The position numbers and the translations under genes are program-made. Below the pieces are notes generated by a model that ran no database searches, was not told the DNA's origin, and saw nothing but the letters and a program-made list of their open reading frames with translations. Below, piece by piece: positions 28,094 to 36,382 of a stretch of DNA of 64,000 nt. Source of the DNA: JBBRCE01 sp038205115 (GTDB taxonomy: Bacteria > Planctomycetota > Planctomycetia > Pirellulales > JBBRCE01); NCBI GenBank assembly GCA_038205115.1, contig JBBRCE010000020.1, positions 19,033-83,032 on the forward strand. Reading direction: 5' to 3'. The first letter of the stretch is position 1. The number at the start of each line of letters is the position of its first letter.

Positions 28094-29206
28094 ATGTCGG
28101 AACTGGATCGCTACGATTATCAACTACCCCGTGAGTTGATTGCCCAGGAGCCATTGGCCGACCGCAACGATGCGCGGTTGATGGTGGTCAATCGTCGGCA
28201 GCAGTCGATCGAACATGCTTACATTCGCGATTTGCCGCGCATTTTGCGACGTGGCGATTGCCTGATTTCCAACGACACGCGCGTGGTGCCCGCCCGGCTG
28301 CTCGGCGAGCGCGATGCAACCGGCGGTCGCTGGGAAGGCCTGTTTTTGGAAGCCAACGCCGATGGTTTTTGGCGGCTGCTATGTAAAACGCGCGGCAAGC
28401 TGCGGCCCGGCGAGACGGTTACGCTTTGGGATCGCGACGTGCGGCCGGTGGCCACGCTGGAATTGATCGCGCGGCAAGATGCCGGCGTCTGGCTGGCGCG
28501 GCCGACGCGGTTGTCAGCTTATCGTCCGCCCGCTTCGACATTGCCACCAGCGCTGCAGCCCGCGCATTCGCCATCGTCGGAGTCCTTCGAACTGCTGGAG
28601 CAGATTGGCCGCGTGCCGCTGCCGCATTACATTCGCGACGGCGAAATGAACGACGCGGACCGCTACAGTTATCAGACCGTGTTTGCCCGCGAGCCCGGCG
28701 CCGTTGCCGCGCCGACCGCCGGATTGCATTTCACCCACGAGCTGCTGATTGAATTGGTGGGCAGCGGTATCCAGCAATGTCGCGTCACGCTGCATGTGGG
28801 TATGGATACGTTTCGTCCGATTACCGTCGAGCATTTGGACCAGCATCCGATGCACACCGAATGGGGACGCATCGAACAACCGGCGGTCGATGCGATTGCC
28901 CGTTGCAAGGCGGCCGGTCAGCGGGCCGTGGCTATTGGCACCACCAGCGTCCGCGTTTTAGAAACGGCCGCGCGAGAATCAGGCATTCTAGGGAGTTGGT
29001 CGGGGCAGACCGATCTGTTCATCCGCCCGCCATTTCCGTTTCGGGTGGTCGATGCCTTGATGACCAACTTCCATTTGCCGCGGACCACGCTGATCGTGCT
29101 GGTGCACACGTTTGGTGGCGAAGAATTGATGCGCCGTGCTTATCAAGCAGCAATCGAGCAGCGCTATCGGTTTTACAGCTATGGCGACGCCATGATCATT
29201 CTATAA
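28094..29206 (+). CDS. queA: S-adenosylmethionine:tRNA ribosyltransferase-isomerase
   Basis: A 370-residue enzyme that transfers and isomerises the ribose of S-adenosylmethionine onto 7-aminomethyl-deazaguanine in tRNA, giving epoxyqueuosine in the cytoplasm. Family motifs are YDYQLPRELIAQEPLADRND at the start, ISNDTRVVPARLLG, YQTVFAREPGAVAAPTAGLH, THEWGRIE-like (TEWGRIE), and TNFHLPRTTLIVLV near the end. Length is slightly above the usual 340-360 because of an insertion around residues 145-165. The ATG at 28094 matches the family N-terminus. An extended -10 promoter lies about 55 bases upstream. Confidence 0.97.
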   Translation: MSELDRYDYQLPRELIAQEPLADRNDARLMVVNRRQQSIEHAYIRDLPRILRRGDCLISNDTRVVPARLLGERDATGGRWEGLFLEANADGFWRLLCKTRGKLRPGETVTLWDRDVRPVATLELIARQDAGVWLARPTRLSAYRPPASTLPPALQPAHSPSSESFELLEQIGRVPLPHYIRDGEMNDADRYSYQTVFAREPGAVAAPTAGLHFTHELLIELVGSGIQQCRVTLHVGMDTFRPITVEHLDQHPMHTEWGRIEQPAVDAIARCKAAGQRAVAIGTTSVRVLETAARESGILGSWSGQTDLFIRPPFPFRVVDALMTNFHLPRTTLIVLVHTFGGEELMRRAYQAAIEQRYRFYSYGDAMIIL

Positions 29207-29239
29207 AAAAAACCGGCAGCAGATTATCTCTGCTGCCGG
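29205..29239 (-). terminator. Intrinsic terminator of the cupin gene
   Basis: An 11-base perfect stem (29213-29223 with 29229-29239) and a 5-base loop, followed on the minus strand by eight T. The T run overlaps the stop codon of the convergent queA gene. On the plus strand there is no T run, so it mainly serves the cupin gene. Confidence 0.8.
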
Positions 29240-29276
29240 CTCGAACGCATGATTTTGATGCTCAGCGGATCCAAGT

Positions 29277-29753
29277 TCAGGCATGCGTGATGGCGCTGCG
29301 AGCGGGCGGGTCGCTGGCCGGAAACGACTCCATCGAAGCCTCATCGACCACGTCAATGTTTGGCGGACGGTGATGTTCCGGAAGATTTGCGTGCGCCTCA
29401 TCGGCCGCCCGCGCTGTGTCGACGCTCGCAGACGCGGCATGACCGGTGATTAGGACGGACGATTGCTCGAGGGCCTTAATCGAATGCGGTTCGTTGGCCT
29501 GCAAATAAATCATTTGGCCGTTATCGAGCGTGGTGTCGCGTCCATGAGCCGTGACGGCCACCTTGCCTTGCAGGCAATGCACGGTCACGCTGCTGGGCAT
29601 CTGCCGCGTATCGATTTCTTCGCCTGGCGGCATCAAGATTCGATGTAATTCCATATCGTTAGCCTTGACGACCGTGTCGGTGGTCTGACTGGCCGTCGCC
29701 GGACCAAGCTGAAGTGGCAGCACTTGGCCCGAACTTGTATGCGACTGTGACAT
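29277..29753 (-). CDS. Cupin-domain protein
   Basis: A 158-residue protein with one small beta-barrel domain (about 30-105) like the cupin_2 type: LHRILMPPGEEIDTRQMPSS, VHCLQGKVAVTAHGRD, GQMIYLQANEPHSIKALE. The single conserved histidine of motif 2 (EPHS) is present, but motif 1 has a weak metal-ligand set, so metal binding is uncertain. The C-terminal tail carries VDEASMESFPASDPPA, a short conserved motif found in many small bacterial proteins of unknown role. The ATG at 29753 has AAAGGAG five bases upstream. Two dyads lie in its promoter region. No substrate can be given. Confidence 0.8.
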   Translation of the reverse strand: MSQSHTSSGQVLPLQLGPATASQTTDTVVKANDMELHRILMPPGEEIDTRQMPSSVTVHCLQGKVAVTAHGRDTTLDNGQMIYLQANEPHSIKALEQSSVLITGHAASASVDTARAADEAHANLPEHHRPPNIDVVDEASMESFPASDPPARSAITHA

Positions 29754-29772
29754 ATTCGCTCCTTTATTTGGA

Positions 29773-29789
29773 CCAATCGGTAAGATTGG
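29773..29789. promoter_or_regulatory. Dyad CCAATC-N5-GATTGG before the cupin gene
   Basis: A 6-5-6 inverted repeat about 20 bases upstream of the cupin start codon. Its position fits an operator or a leader hairpin. No binding protein can be named. Confidence 0.4.
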
Positions 29790-29837
29790 CGGTTCACGCA
29801 CGTAATAAGTGCATGGCGGTGCAATCGGCGTGCCTTA

Positions 29838-29849
29838 AATCTTAAGATT
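29838..29849. promoter_or_regulatory. 12-base palindrome AATCTTAAGATT
   Basis: A perfect palindrome about 85 bases upstream of the cupin start codon. It may be an operator for the cupin gene or, less likely, affect the divergent operon starting at 29972. Confidence 0.35.
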
Positions 29850-29882
29850 GCTCTAGAAAGTCGGCAATTTAGGCGAAATCGC

Positions 29883-29911
29883 TTGCGGGCGGTGGGTTGT
29901 TGTCGAATAAT
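29883..29911 (+). promoter_or_regulatory. Possible promoter of the MoxR operon
   Basis: TTGCGG (29883-29888) and AATAAT (29906-29911) with a 17-base spacer, about 60 bases before the first gene of the operon. Both boxes are imperfect. Confidence 0.3.
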
Positions 29912-29971
29912 GGGGGGCTAGCTCATGATTGACGCGACCGCCCCCAATCTGCCCGCCCTGCGGCAGTTCGC

Positions 29972-30949
29972 ATGGCCAATTCCGTTCCTCTGCAATGGTT
30001 GAAGTTTGCGATGCCAGAATCGGTCACACAGCTCGACTCGCGCATTGAGGTCGTCACGCCGGAAAACATTGCCTATCAGTTCCGAATTGCTGGCCCCTTT
30101 CGCCGCGCGTTGGCCTATTTGATTGACCTGGCGATCATTGTGGTCGCGATGGTGTCGCTGTTTTTGGCCTTGGCCATCTCCAGCTTGATCTCCGGTTTGG
30201 GAGGTTACGCGTCCTTACCGATTTTGATTATTCTGTTTATTGCCATGTGGTTTTATGGCGGTTTTTTCGAAACCGTGTGGAACGGTCAGACGCCAGGCAA
30301 GCGACTGACAGGCGTGCGCGTGGTCACCGTGGAAGGCCAACCGATCGATGCCATGCAGGCAACCCTTCGAAATGTGTTGCGGTTGCTCGACGGCTTTCCG
30401 TTCTTCTTATTGCCGCTGGCACAAGAGATTCGGCTGTTGCAAGCGTTTCCGATGCCGACGTTTCAGTTTGGACTGATTGCCATGCTGTGCAGTCGGCGTT
30501 ATCAACGGATGGGCGATCTGGTCTGCGGCACCATTGTGGTCATCGACGATAAATCGTGGCTGGTCGGCGTCACAAAAATTACCGAGCCAGAAGCCATTCG
30601 GCTGGCGGCGTTCGTGCCGGCCAACTTCCGACCGAGTCGTAGCTTGAGTAAGGCGATTTCGAGTTACGTCGATCGGCGGAATCGATTTTCGTGGGGACGC
30701 CGGGCGGAAATTGTTCGCCACTTGGGCGAGCCGCTGCGCGCCCAATTCAAACTCCCGCCCCAAGTCAACCTCGATATGCTGCTGTGCGCCGTTTACTATC
30801 ACACGTTTGTGTTGGATCAAACTGGCAGTCGCCCGAGCGCGCAGGGACGCCGCCCGCCGGCGCCGCCGGTGATGTTGCCGCCGCCAGATCGCTGGCAAAA
30901 TTCATCGCATGCAGATTCCAATTACGACCCTTGGCAAGCGAACTCCTAG
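29972..30949 (+). CDS. RDD-family membrane protein
   Basis: A 325-residue membrane protein with an RDD domain: FRRALAYLIDLAIIVVAMV carries the Arg and Asp signature, and a second helix pair spans about residues 75-95. PGKRLTGVRVV is the typical following motif, and RRYQRMGDLVCGTIVV closes the domain. A long soluble C-terminal part (about 200-325), proline-rich at the end, is unusual in length. First gene of the plus-strand operon ending with the DUF58 gene. The next gene begins 9 bases later. Start is ATG 29972 or ATG 30011; neither has a strong ribosome site. RDD proteins have been linked to transport, but the role here is unknown. Confidence 0.85.
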   Translation: MANSVPLQWLKFAMPESVTQLDSRIEVVTPENIAYQFRIAGPFRRALAYLIDLAIIVVAMVSLFLALAISSLISGLGGYASLPILIILFIAMWFYGGFFETVWNGQTPGKRLTGVRVVTVEGQPIDAMQATLRNVLRLLDGFPFFLLPLAQEIRLLQAFPMPTFQFGLIAMLCSRRYQRMGDLVCGTIVVIDDKSWLVGVTKITEPEAIRLAAFVPANFRPSRSLSKAISSYVDRRNRFSWGRRAEIVRHLGEPLRAQFKLPPQVNLDMLLCAVYYHTFVLDQTGSRPSAQGRRPPAPPVMLPPPDRWQNSSHADSNYDPWQANS

Positions 30950-30958
30950 CGAGCTGCA

Positions 30959-31933
30959 ATGAAGGTTGCTGAACTACTCGAATCGCGACGCCAGAATTGG
31001 AAGGCATTGGAGCATCTCTGCCTAATGATGGAGCGTCCTAACCACGGGCGCATGGGCGCGGAGCAGATGCTGCGCTTCGGCTCGTTGTACCGGGCCGCCT
31101 GCGCCGATCTGGCCTTGGCCGATTCGTATCAATTGCCGCCCAACACCGTTTTCTATTTGCACAGTCTGGTCGGGCGGGCGCACAACCAATTGTATCGCAG
31201 TCGCATTTTCAAATTTCGGCAGTGGGGAAAATCGCTGTTTTACGACGTGCCGCAGTCGCTGTTCAAAGATCGCTGCCTGCGGCTGGCGACCGTGCTGTTC
31301 TGGGGTGTTTTTCTGGCCTCGATGTTCATGGCCAGTCGCGATCCGCAGTTTGCTTACTACATTGTGGGCGATGCGACGATCGAGCAGATGGAAGAGATGT
31401 ATGCTTCGCCCGTCGAAGGCCGCGATGCCAGCATGAGCAGCACGGCGATGGGCTTTTACGTTTGGCACAACACCTCCATCGGGCTGGAATGCCTGGCGTT
31501 TGGATTGTTCTTTGGCGTTGGTGGCTTGCCGGTGGTGACGTTTAATGCCGCGGTGCTGGGCGCCGTATTTGGTTACATGACCCACTCGGCCGGCAAGGTG
31601 AATTTCTTTCAGTTTGTCACCGCGCACGGTCCGTTCGAACTGACGGCCATCGTGCTCTGCGCCGGCGCTGGCATGCGGCTGGGCTTTGCACTGGTGGACA
31701 CGCATGGGATGTCGCGCGGCGCTTCGCTCCGGCAAGCCGGCCGCGAAGTCTTGCCGATGGCGGGCGCGGCAATTGTGATGTTTGCGCTGGCCGCCTTGAT
31801 CGAAGGGTTTTTGTCACCATCGGCCGCGCCGTATGCGGTCAAAGCCGCGGTGGCGGTGATTTCTACCTTGTTGCTGCTGTTCTATTTTGTGGTGCTTGGC
31901 TGGCCACGGGGAGCTGCCCATGCAACTGGATAG
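30959..31933 (+). CDS. SpoIIM-like (DUF95) membrane protein
   Basis: A 324-residue integral membrane protein with a soluble helical N-terminus (ESRRQNWKALEHLCLMME) and six or so helices after residue 105. The segment SSTAMGFYVWHNTSIGLECLAFGLFFGVGG is characteristic of the stage II sporulation protein M family, as is FVTAHGPFELTAI. Planctomycetes do not make endospores; these proteins commonly occur beside MoxR/DUF58 genes, as here, and their activity is unknown. The start ATG is 9 bases after the RDD gene; the end overlaps the next gene by 14 bases. Confidence 0.87.
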   Translation: MKVAELLESRRQNWKALEHLCLMMERPNHGRMGAEQMLRFGSLYRAACADLALADSYQLPPNTVFYLHSLVGRAHNQLYRSRIFKFRQWGKSLFYDVPQSLFKDRCLRLATVLFWGVFLASMFMASRDPQFAYYIVGDATIEQMEEMYASPVEGRDASMSSTAMGFYVWHNTSIGLECLAFGLFFGVGGLPVVTFNAAVLGAVFGYMTHSAGKVNFFQFVTAHGPFELTAIVLCAGAGMRLGFALVDTHGMSRGASLRQAGREVLPMAGAAIVMFALAALIEGFLSPSAAPYAVKAAVAVISTLLLLFYFVVLGWPRGAAHATG

Positions 31934-32747
31934 TACGCGGATTGCCATTCGCGAGCGCGATATTCTGGATATCTGCGATCTCTCGCTACAGGTCTTTCGG
32001 GTTTTTGCCCGACCGCTGCTGCTGGCATTGGCTGTCGGGATCGTGCCGATGATGGCGCTGAACTATCTACTGCTAGGCATGCTGGACTACGAACGGCTGG
32101 CGACGCCGGGACCGCATCAAAGCGATAACGCGATGACCTATTATTATGCGTGTCTGACGCTGGTGATTTGGGAGATTCCGTTGGCCACCGCGCCGGCCAC
32201 GCTGTTTTTGGGTCAAGCGATGTTTGCTCCGGAGATTAGCGGCCGGCAGTTGATTCGGGATTTACGGCGCTCGCTGCCGCAGTTGCTGGTTTTTCAGGTG
32301 TTTCTCCGCGGACTGCTAACGCCCATTTGCTTGTGGATTTTGCCGTACACGTTTCGGCCTTATCTCAACGAAGTGATTCTGCTTGAGCGGAATCCGCTGT
32401 ACGCCAAACGCAACGGCATGTCCACCTGGAAGCGTTGCAACGCGCTGCATGATGGCAGCTTTGGCGACTTGCTTGGGCGCTGGATGGCGACTTTGGTCTT
32501 TGCCGCGTTGATGACCGTCTCGTTTTATTACGCCCTATGGTTCGGTTATTCGAAAGTGCTGCGTGACAGCGCCGATGAAGCCGCCAAATACAGCCTGGTG
32601 TTTCCGCTGGCGTTGTGGCTAACGGTGGGCTACTTTACCGTGGTGCGGTTTTTAAGCTACTTGGATTTACGAATTCGTCGCGAAGGCTGGGAAGTGGAAC
32701 TGCAAATGCGGGCGGAAGCCGCGAGTCTGACGAGGTTGCCCACATGA
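31920..32747 (+). CDS. Operon membrane protein of unknown function
   Basis: A 275-residue membrane protein with about five to six helices (LLLALAVGIVPMMALNYLLL, ACLTLVIWEIPLATAPATLFL, LLVFQVFLRGLLTPICLWIL, WMATLVFAALMTVSFYYALW, YSLVFPLALWLTVGYFTVV). The ATG at 31920 has GGGAG six bases upstream and overlaps the SpoIIM-like gene by 14 bases; its own stop overlaps the next start in ATGA. No family motif is recognised. Position in the MoxR operon suggests a transmembrane partner of the DUF4129 or SpoIIM-like proteins, which is inference. Confidence 0.82.
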   Translation: MQLDSTRIAIRERDILDICDLSLQVFRVFARPLLLALAVGIVPMMALNYLLLGMLDYERLATPGPHQSDNAMTYYYACLTLVIWEIPLATAPATLFLGQAMFAPEISGRQLIRDLRRSLPQLLVFQVFLRGLLTPICLWILPYTFRPYLNEVILLERNPLYAKRNGMSTWKRCNALHDGSFGDLLGRWMATLVFAALMTVSFYYALWFGYSKVLRDSADEAAKYSLVFPLALWLTVGYFTVVRFLSYLDLRIRREGWEVELQMRAEAASLTRLPT

Positions 32748-33661
32748 TCAACCGAGCGAATGACTGGTTGCGGCAGTGGGCCGTGCGCTCCGCATGCATC
32801 GCGTGCGCCGCGCTTGTGTTGGTTGCCGGCGCCGCGGTGGCGCGCGCGCAATCCGCGGCCGAAGCCGAAGGCGATGCCGCCGCCAGCAAGCCGGCCAGCA
32901 GGGAGACCGAAAGCGATCCCGCGGTGCGCTCCGGACGCGAAGCGCTGGGTCGCGCGCCGAACTATCCCTGGTACGATGCGGAGTCCGATTCGCTGCGGCC
33001 GGCAGGATTTGCACGCCAATCGCAAAACAACTCCAATAATCAGCAAACGCCGCCCAAGCAACAAGCGCCTTCGTCGTCCAGAAGCTCGGGCGGGTCGTCG
33101 TCGGGCGGCAAGTCCTCAAGTAGTCCTCCGGCTTCGCTGCCCAACACCGGCATCGCCAGTACTTTTGTGCAAGGACTGATGTGGCTCGTGCTGGCGCTGG
33201 TACTGTGTGCCTTGGTTTACATGGTCATCCAGGCGTATCTGAATCGTGAAAATTCGGCGGCGGCAAAGTCGACCGAACTGGACGCGGCCGATTCGCGGAC
33301 CGAGACCGAGCGAGTGGAAGCCCTGCCGTTTGCCGTGCGACCGACGATATCCGGTTTACTGGACGAGGCTCGGCGAAACTACGAAGCCGGCAACTATCGC
33401 GAGGCGATCATTTATTTTTACAGTCACGTCTTGGTGGAATTGGATCGCGCCCAACTGATTCGACTGGAGCGAGGCAAGACCAATCGAGAGTACTTACGGG
33501 AAGTCAATGATCGCCGACCGGTGCGCGACGTGCTCGAGCCCACGATGGTCAGTTTCGAAGACGTGTTTTTTGGCGATCACGTGCTGCAGCGCGAGCAGTT
33601 CGAAACCTGCTGGCAACAATTACCTGATTTGGAGCGGTTGTTGCAAACTGCTGCGCGATGA
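32744..33661 (+). CDS. DUF4129-domain membrane protein
   Basis: A 305-residue protein with a signal peptide (CIACAALVLVAGAAVARAQ), a low-complexity region rich in Ser/Gly/Asn/Gln (about 85-130), one transmembrane helix (LMWLVLALVLCALVYMVIQA) and a cytoplasmic C-terminal DUF4129 domain (ARRNYEAGNYREAIIYFYSHV, GKTNREYLREV, VSFEDVFFGDH). DUF4129 proteins are regular companions of MoxR/DUF58 systems. The start overlaps the upstream stop by ATGA, and the stop overlaps the next start likewise, so expression is tightly coupled. The biochemical role is unknown. Confidence 0.85.
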   Translation: MINRANDWLRQWAVRSACIACAALVLVAGAAVARAQSAAEAEGDAAASKPASRETESDPAVRSGREALGRAPNYPWYDAESDSLRPAGFARQSQNNSNNQQTPPKQQAPSSSRSSGGSSSGGKSSSSPPASLPNTGIASTFVQGLMWLVLALVLCALVYMVIQAYLNRENSAAAKSTELDAADSRTETERVEALPFAVRPTISGLLDEARRNYEAGNYREAIIYFYSHVLVELDRAQLIRLERGKTNREYLREVNDRRPVRDVLEPTMVSFEDVFFGDHVLQREQFETCWQQLPDLERLLQTAAR

Positions 33662-34860
33662 AACCCTGCTCTCGGCTCACTCATTGGATCGATCGTGCCC
33701 GCCGCTCGCGCTGGCTGGTTGCGCTGCCGCTGGCTCTGTTAGTCTGTGGACTGATGGGCTGCGATCGCGACGAAGAACCGCTGGAAAAACGATATGGCAA
33801 AAAGGCCGGCTTTAATGCCGCCCAAAGCCTGAACGGTACTGCGGTGCTGGCCGGAATGTTCGAAAAAGCAGGGCATCCGGTGACGACCTGGAACACCTTC
33901 TCGCCGCATCTGCAGGATGTCGATACCATTGTCTGGTTCCCGGACGATCTGCAGCCCCCCACGCCGGAACAGATCAAGTGGATTGAAACTTGGTTGAACG
34001 GTAAAACCGCGCGGACGCTGATCTATGTGGGACGCGACTTCGATTCCGTACCGCACTATTACCGCGCCATTCGCGGGCTGGTGCCGGCTGCGGATCAACC
34101 GGAGATCGATCGGCTGACAACCGAATCCATGGTCGATTTGAAACGTTTGGAAGACGACGCCCATCAAGACGAAAAATGCAGTCTGTTTTCACGCACGGCC
34201 ACCACCGCCACATCGCATCGCGACGTGCGCACGTTGAATGGTCCTTGGGCCAGCGGCATCGATTCGAGCCAAGTGGCCATCGAACTCAACGACCGCTTGG
34301 AACCGCCGCCGGGCATCATCCGACCGCAGCGTCTGCTGTATTCCAACAGCGACACGATCGTGGCCCGATATCTTTATCCCAAGTATTCCAATGGCTCGCG
34401 TCAAGGCGATGAAAGCCAACTGATCGTCGTGGCTAACGGTTCGTTTTTGCTCAACGAACCGCTGGTCAATCGCGAACATCGCAAACTGGCCAGCCGTTTG
34501 ATCGATGAAGTCAGTGCCGATGGTAAGGTCGTGTTTTTAGAATCGGAAAAAGGTGGCCCCAGGGTCGCGCAGCACGATCCGTCCAGCGAAATGAGCGACG
34601 GCCTGGCACTGCTAGAAAAATATCCTTTCAACTGGATTCTCTTGCACTTGGCCATGCTGGGAATCATCTTTAGCTTTGTGCGTTTTCCAATCTTTGGGAT
34701 TCCGAAGGAGCCCAAGCCGACGGGGCTTTCCGATTTTGGCAAACACGTCACGGCGCTGGGTGAGATGCTTCGCAAAACCAAGCATGCGACTTTCGCTCAG
34801 GCGCGGTGGGATTACTATCAACAACACGTTCGCGACGCCGCCAGTCGCAAGCGAACGTGA
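33658..34860 (+). CDS. DUF4350-type membrane protein
   Basis: A 400-residue protein with an N-terminal hydrophobic segment ending in CGLMGC, which may be a lipobox with C35 as the lipidated residue, though Met before Gly is not the canonical choice. A periplasmic Rossmann-like domain follows (AQSLNGTAVLAGMFEKAGH, TIVWFPDDLQPP, ARTLIYVGRDF, LIVVANGSFLLNEPL), then a C-terminal transmembrane helix (WILLHLAMLGIIFSFVRF) and a short helical tail. The layout matches DUF4350 proteins found next to DUF4129 and MoxR genes. The start overlaps the upstream stop by four bases. Confidence 0.83.
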   Translation: MKPCSRLTHWIDRARRSRWLVALPLALLVCGLMGCDRDEEPLEKRYGKKAGFNAAQSLNGTAVLAGMFEKAGHPVTTWNTFSPHLQDVDTIVWFPDDLQPPTPEQIKWIETWLNGKTARTLIYVGRDFDSVPHYYRAIRGLVPAADQPEIDRLTTESMVDLKRLEDDAHQDEKCSLFSRTATTATSHRDVRTLNGPWASGIDSSQVAIELNDRLEPPPGIIRPQRLLYSNSDTIVARYLYPKYSNGSRQGDESQLIVVANGSFLLNEPLVNREHRKLASRLIDEVSADGKVVFLESEKGGPRVAQHDPSSEMSDGLALLEKYPFNWILLHLAMLGIIFSFVRFPIFGIPKEPKPTGLSDFGKHVTALGEMLRKTKHATFAQARWDYYQQHVRDAASRKRT

Positions 34861-34933
34861 TCGCACGTCGGCTGAACTGCTCGTCACGATTGTCCGCCGT
34901 GCGGACGCCCCTTTTCTTCTTCGCTGAGTTGAC

Positions 34934-36382
34934 ATGACTGAACCGCTTCTGCCCGATCCCAACACGCGATCCGCACCGATTGAATTCCGCTGTACGCAGT
35001 GCCGGAAACTGTTGCGTATCGGCCGCGAGGCTGCGGGCAAGCAGGCGCAATGCCCCGAGTGTAATTCGGTGTTGCTGGTGCCGTTTACATCCAACGTGGT
35101 GAACGCGCCCAGCAGCGGCAATTCTGGCAATACCGATCCGCTGCCGCCGCCGAATCCGGCGTTTGCTCCGCCGCAAGTGCATTCGGCGTTCGGTCCGCCA
35201 CCGAGTGGTTCGCCAATGGACGGAAACCGCAGCGGCCCTCAGCCATCCGGTTATCCGTCGCCCATGGGCTATCCGCAACCTGCGCCGGCGAATGCGCCGC
35301 CACCCATTTCGGCGTATCCGCAGCCGGGATCAGCCTACCCGCAACCCGCTGCGCCGTATCCGCAGCCGACGGCACCGTATCCACAGCCTGCCGCCTACAA
35401 CAACTTGGCGTTGGGCAGTTCGTCCAACGGCTCGCCGATCAAAGATCTGTTCGTGCGAATCACGGCCGAGATTCGCAAGGTGTTTGTCGGGCAAGATGAG
35501 CTGGTGCTGAGCACGCTTGTGGCGCTGTTTTCCAGCGGCCACGTGCTGATCGAGAGCGTGCCGGGGTTAGGCAAAACGCTGTTCGTACGGACGCTGGGAC
35601 GGGTACTCGGCTGCAAATACGGCCGCATTCAATTCACGGCCGACTTGATGCCCAGCGATATTACCGGCGCACCGATCTTCGACATGAAAACGCAGGAGTT
35701 CCGGTTTCATCCCGGGCCGGTGTTCACGCAGTTTTTGTTGGCAGACGAAATCAATCGCTCGCCGGCCAAAACGCACGCCGCGCTGCTGGAAATCATGCAG
35801 GAGTATCGCGTCACCATCGAACGCACGAGCCACAAGTTGGAGCGGCCGTTTCTGGTGCTGGCGACGCAAAATCCCATCGAGTCCGAGGGCACCTACAACT
35901 TGCCGGAAGCCCAACTGGATCGCTTCATGTTCAAGATTGCCGCCACCTATCCATCGGCCGGCGAAGAAGCTAACGTGCTCAAAATGCACAGCCAGCAGGT
36001 GGATCTCGATAAGCGTCTGAGCGAGGACCTGCAACCAATCACCTCGCCGGAAGAGATCGTCCAAGTCACGCAGCAATGCGGGCAGGTGCGGGTGGACGAT
36101 CGACTAATCGACTATATCAATCGCATCGTGCGGCTGACGCGCGAATGGCCACAATTTCACATGGGTGCCTCGCCGCGGGCCGGCATTTCGCTGGTGCAAG
36201 GCGCGCGGACACTGGCCGCGTTTCACGGTCGCGATTACGCCGTGCCCGACGATGTGGTGCAAATTGCGCTGCCGGCGCTGCGGCATCGCGTGATTCTCAC
36301 TGCCGAGGCCGATGTGGAGGGCCACAAGGTCGATGACCTGTTGCGGGAGATGATTCGCACGGTGGAGGTTCCGCGGCTGTGA
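34934..36382 (+). CDS. MoxR-family AAA+ ATPase with N-terminal zinc ribbon
   Basis: A 482-residue ATPase with an unusual front end. Residues 18-45 form a CxxC...CxxC zinc ribbon (C20, C23, C40, C43). A proline/tyrosine/glutamine-rich linker (about 65-155) has repeats of the type AYPQP. The MoxR AAA+ core follows (about 165-470): Walker A SVPGLGKT (208-215), Walker B LLADEIN (269-274), sensor ATQNP, and arginine-finger region ASPRAG. MoxR proteins act as chaperones for partners with von Willebrand domains, here most likely the DUF58 protein whose GTG start overlaps this stop codon. The fused ribbon may tether the ATPase to a partner; that is inference. Confidence 0.93.
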   Translation: MTEPLLPDPNTRSAPIEFRCTQCRKLLRIGREAAGKQAQCPECNSVLLVPFTSNVVNAPSSGNSGNTDPLPPPNPAFAPPQVHSAFGPPPSGSPMDGNRSGPQPSGYPSPMGYPQPAPANAPPPISAYPQPGSAYPQPAAPYPQPTAPYPQPAAYNNLALGSSSNGSPIKDLFVRITAEIRKVFVGQDELVLSTLVALFSSGHVLIESVPGLGKTLFVRTLGRVLGCKYGRIQFTADLMPSDITGAPIFDMKTQEFRFHPGPVFTQFLLADEINRSPAKTHAALLEIMQEYRVTIERTSHKLERPFLVLATQNPIESEGTYNLPEAQLDRFMFKIAATYPSAGEEANVLKMHSQQVDLDKRLSEDLQPITSPEEIVQVTQQCGQVRVDDRLIDYINRIVRLTREWPQFHMGASPRAGISLVQGARTLAAFHGRDYAVPDDVVQIALPALRHRVILTAEADVEGHKVDDLLREMIRTVEVPRL

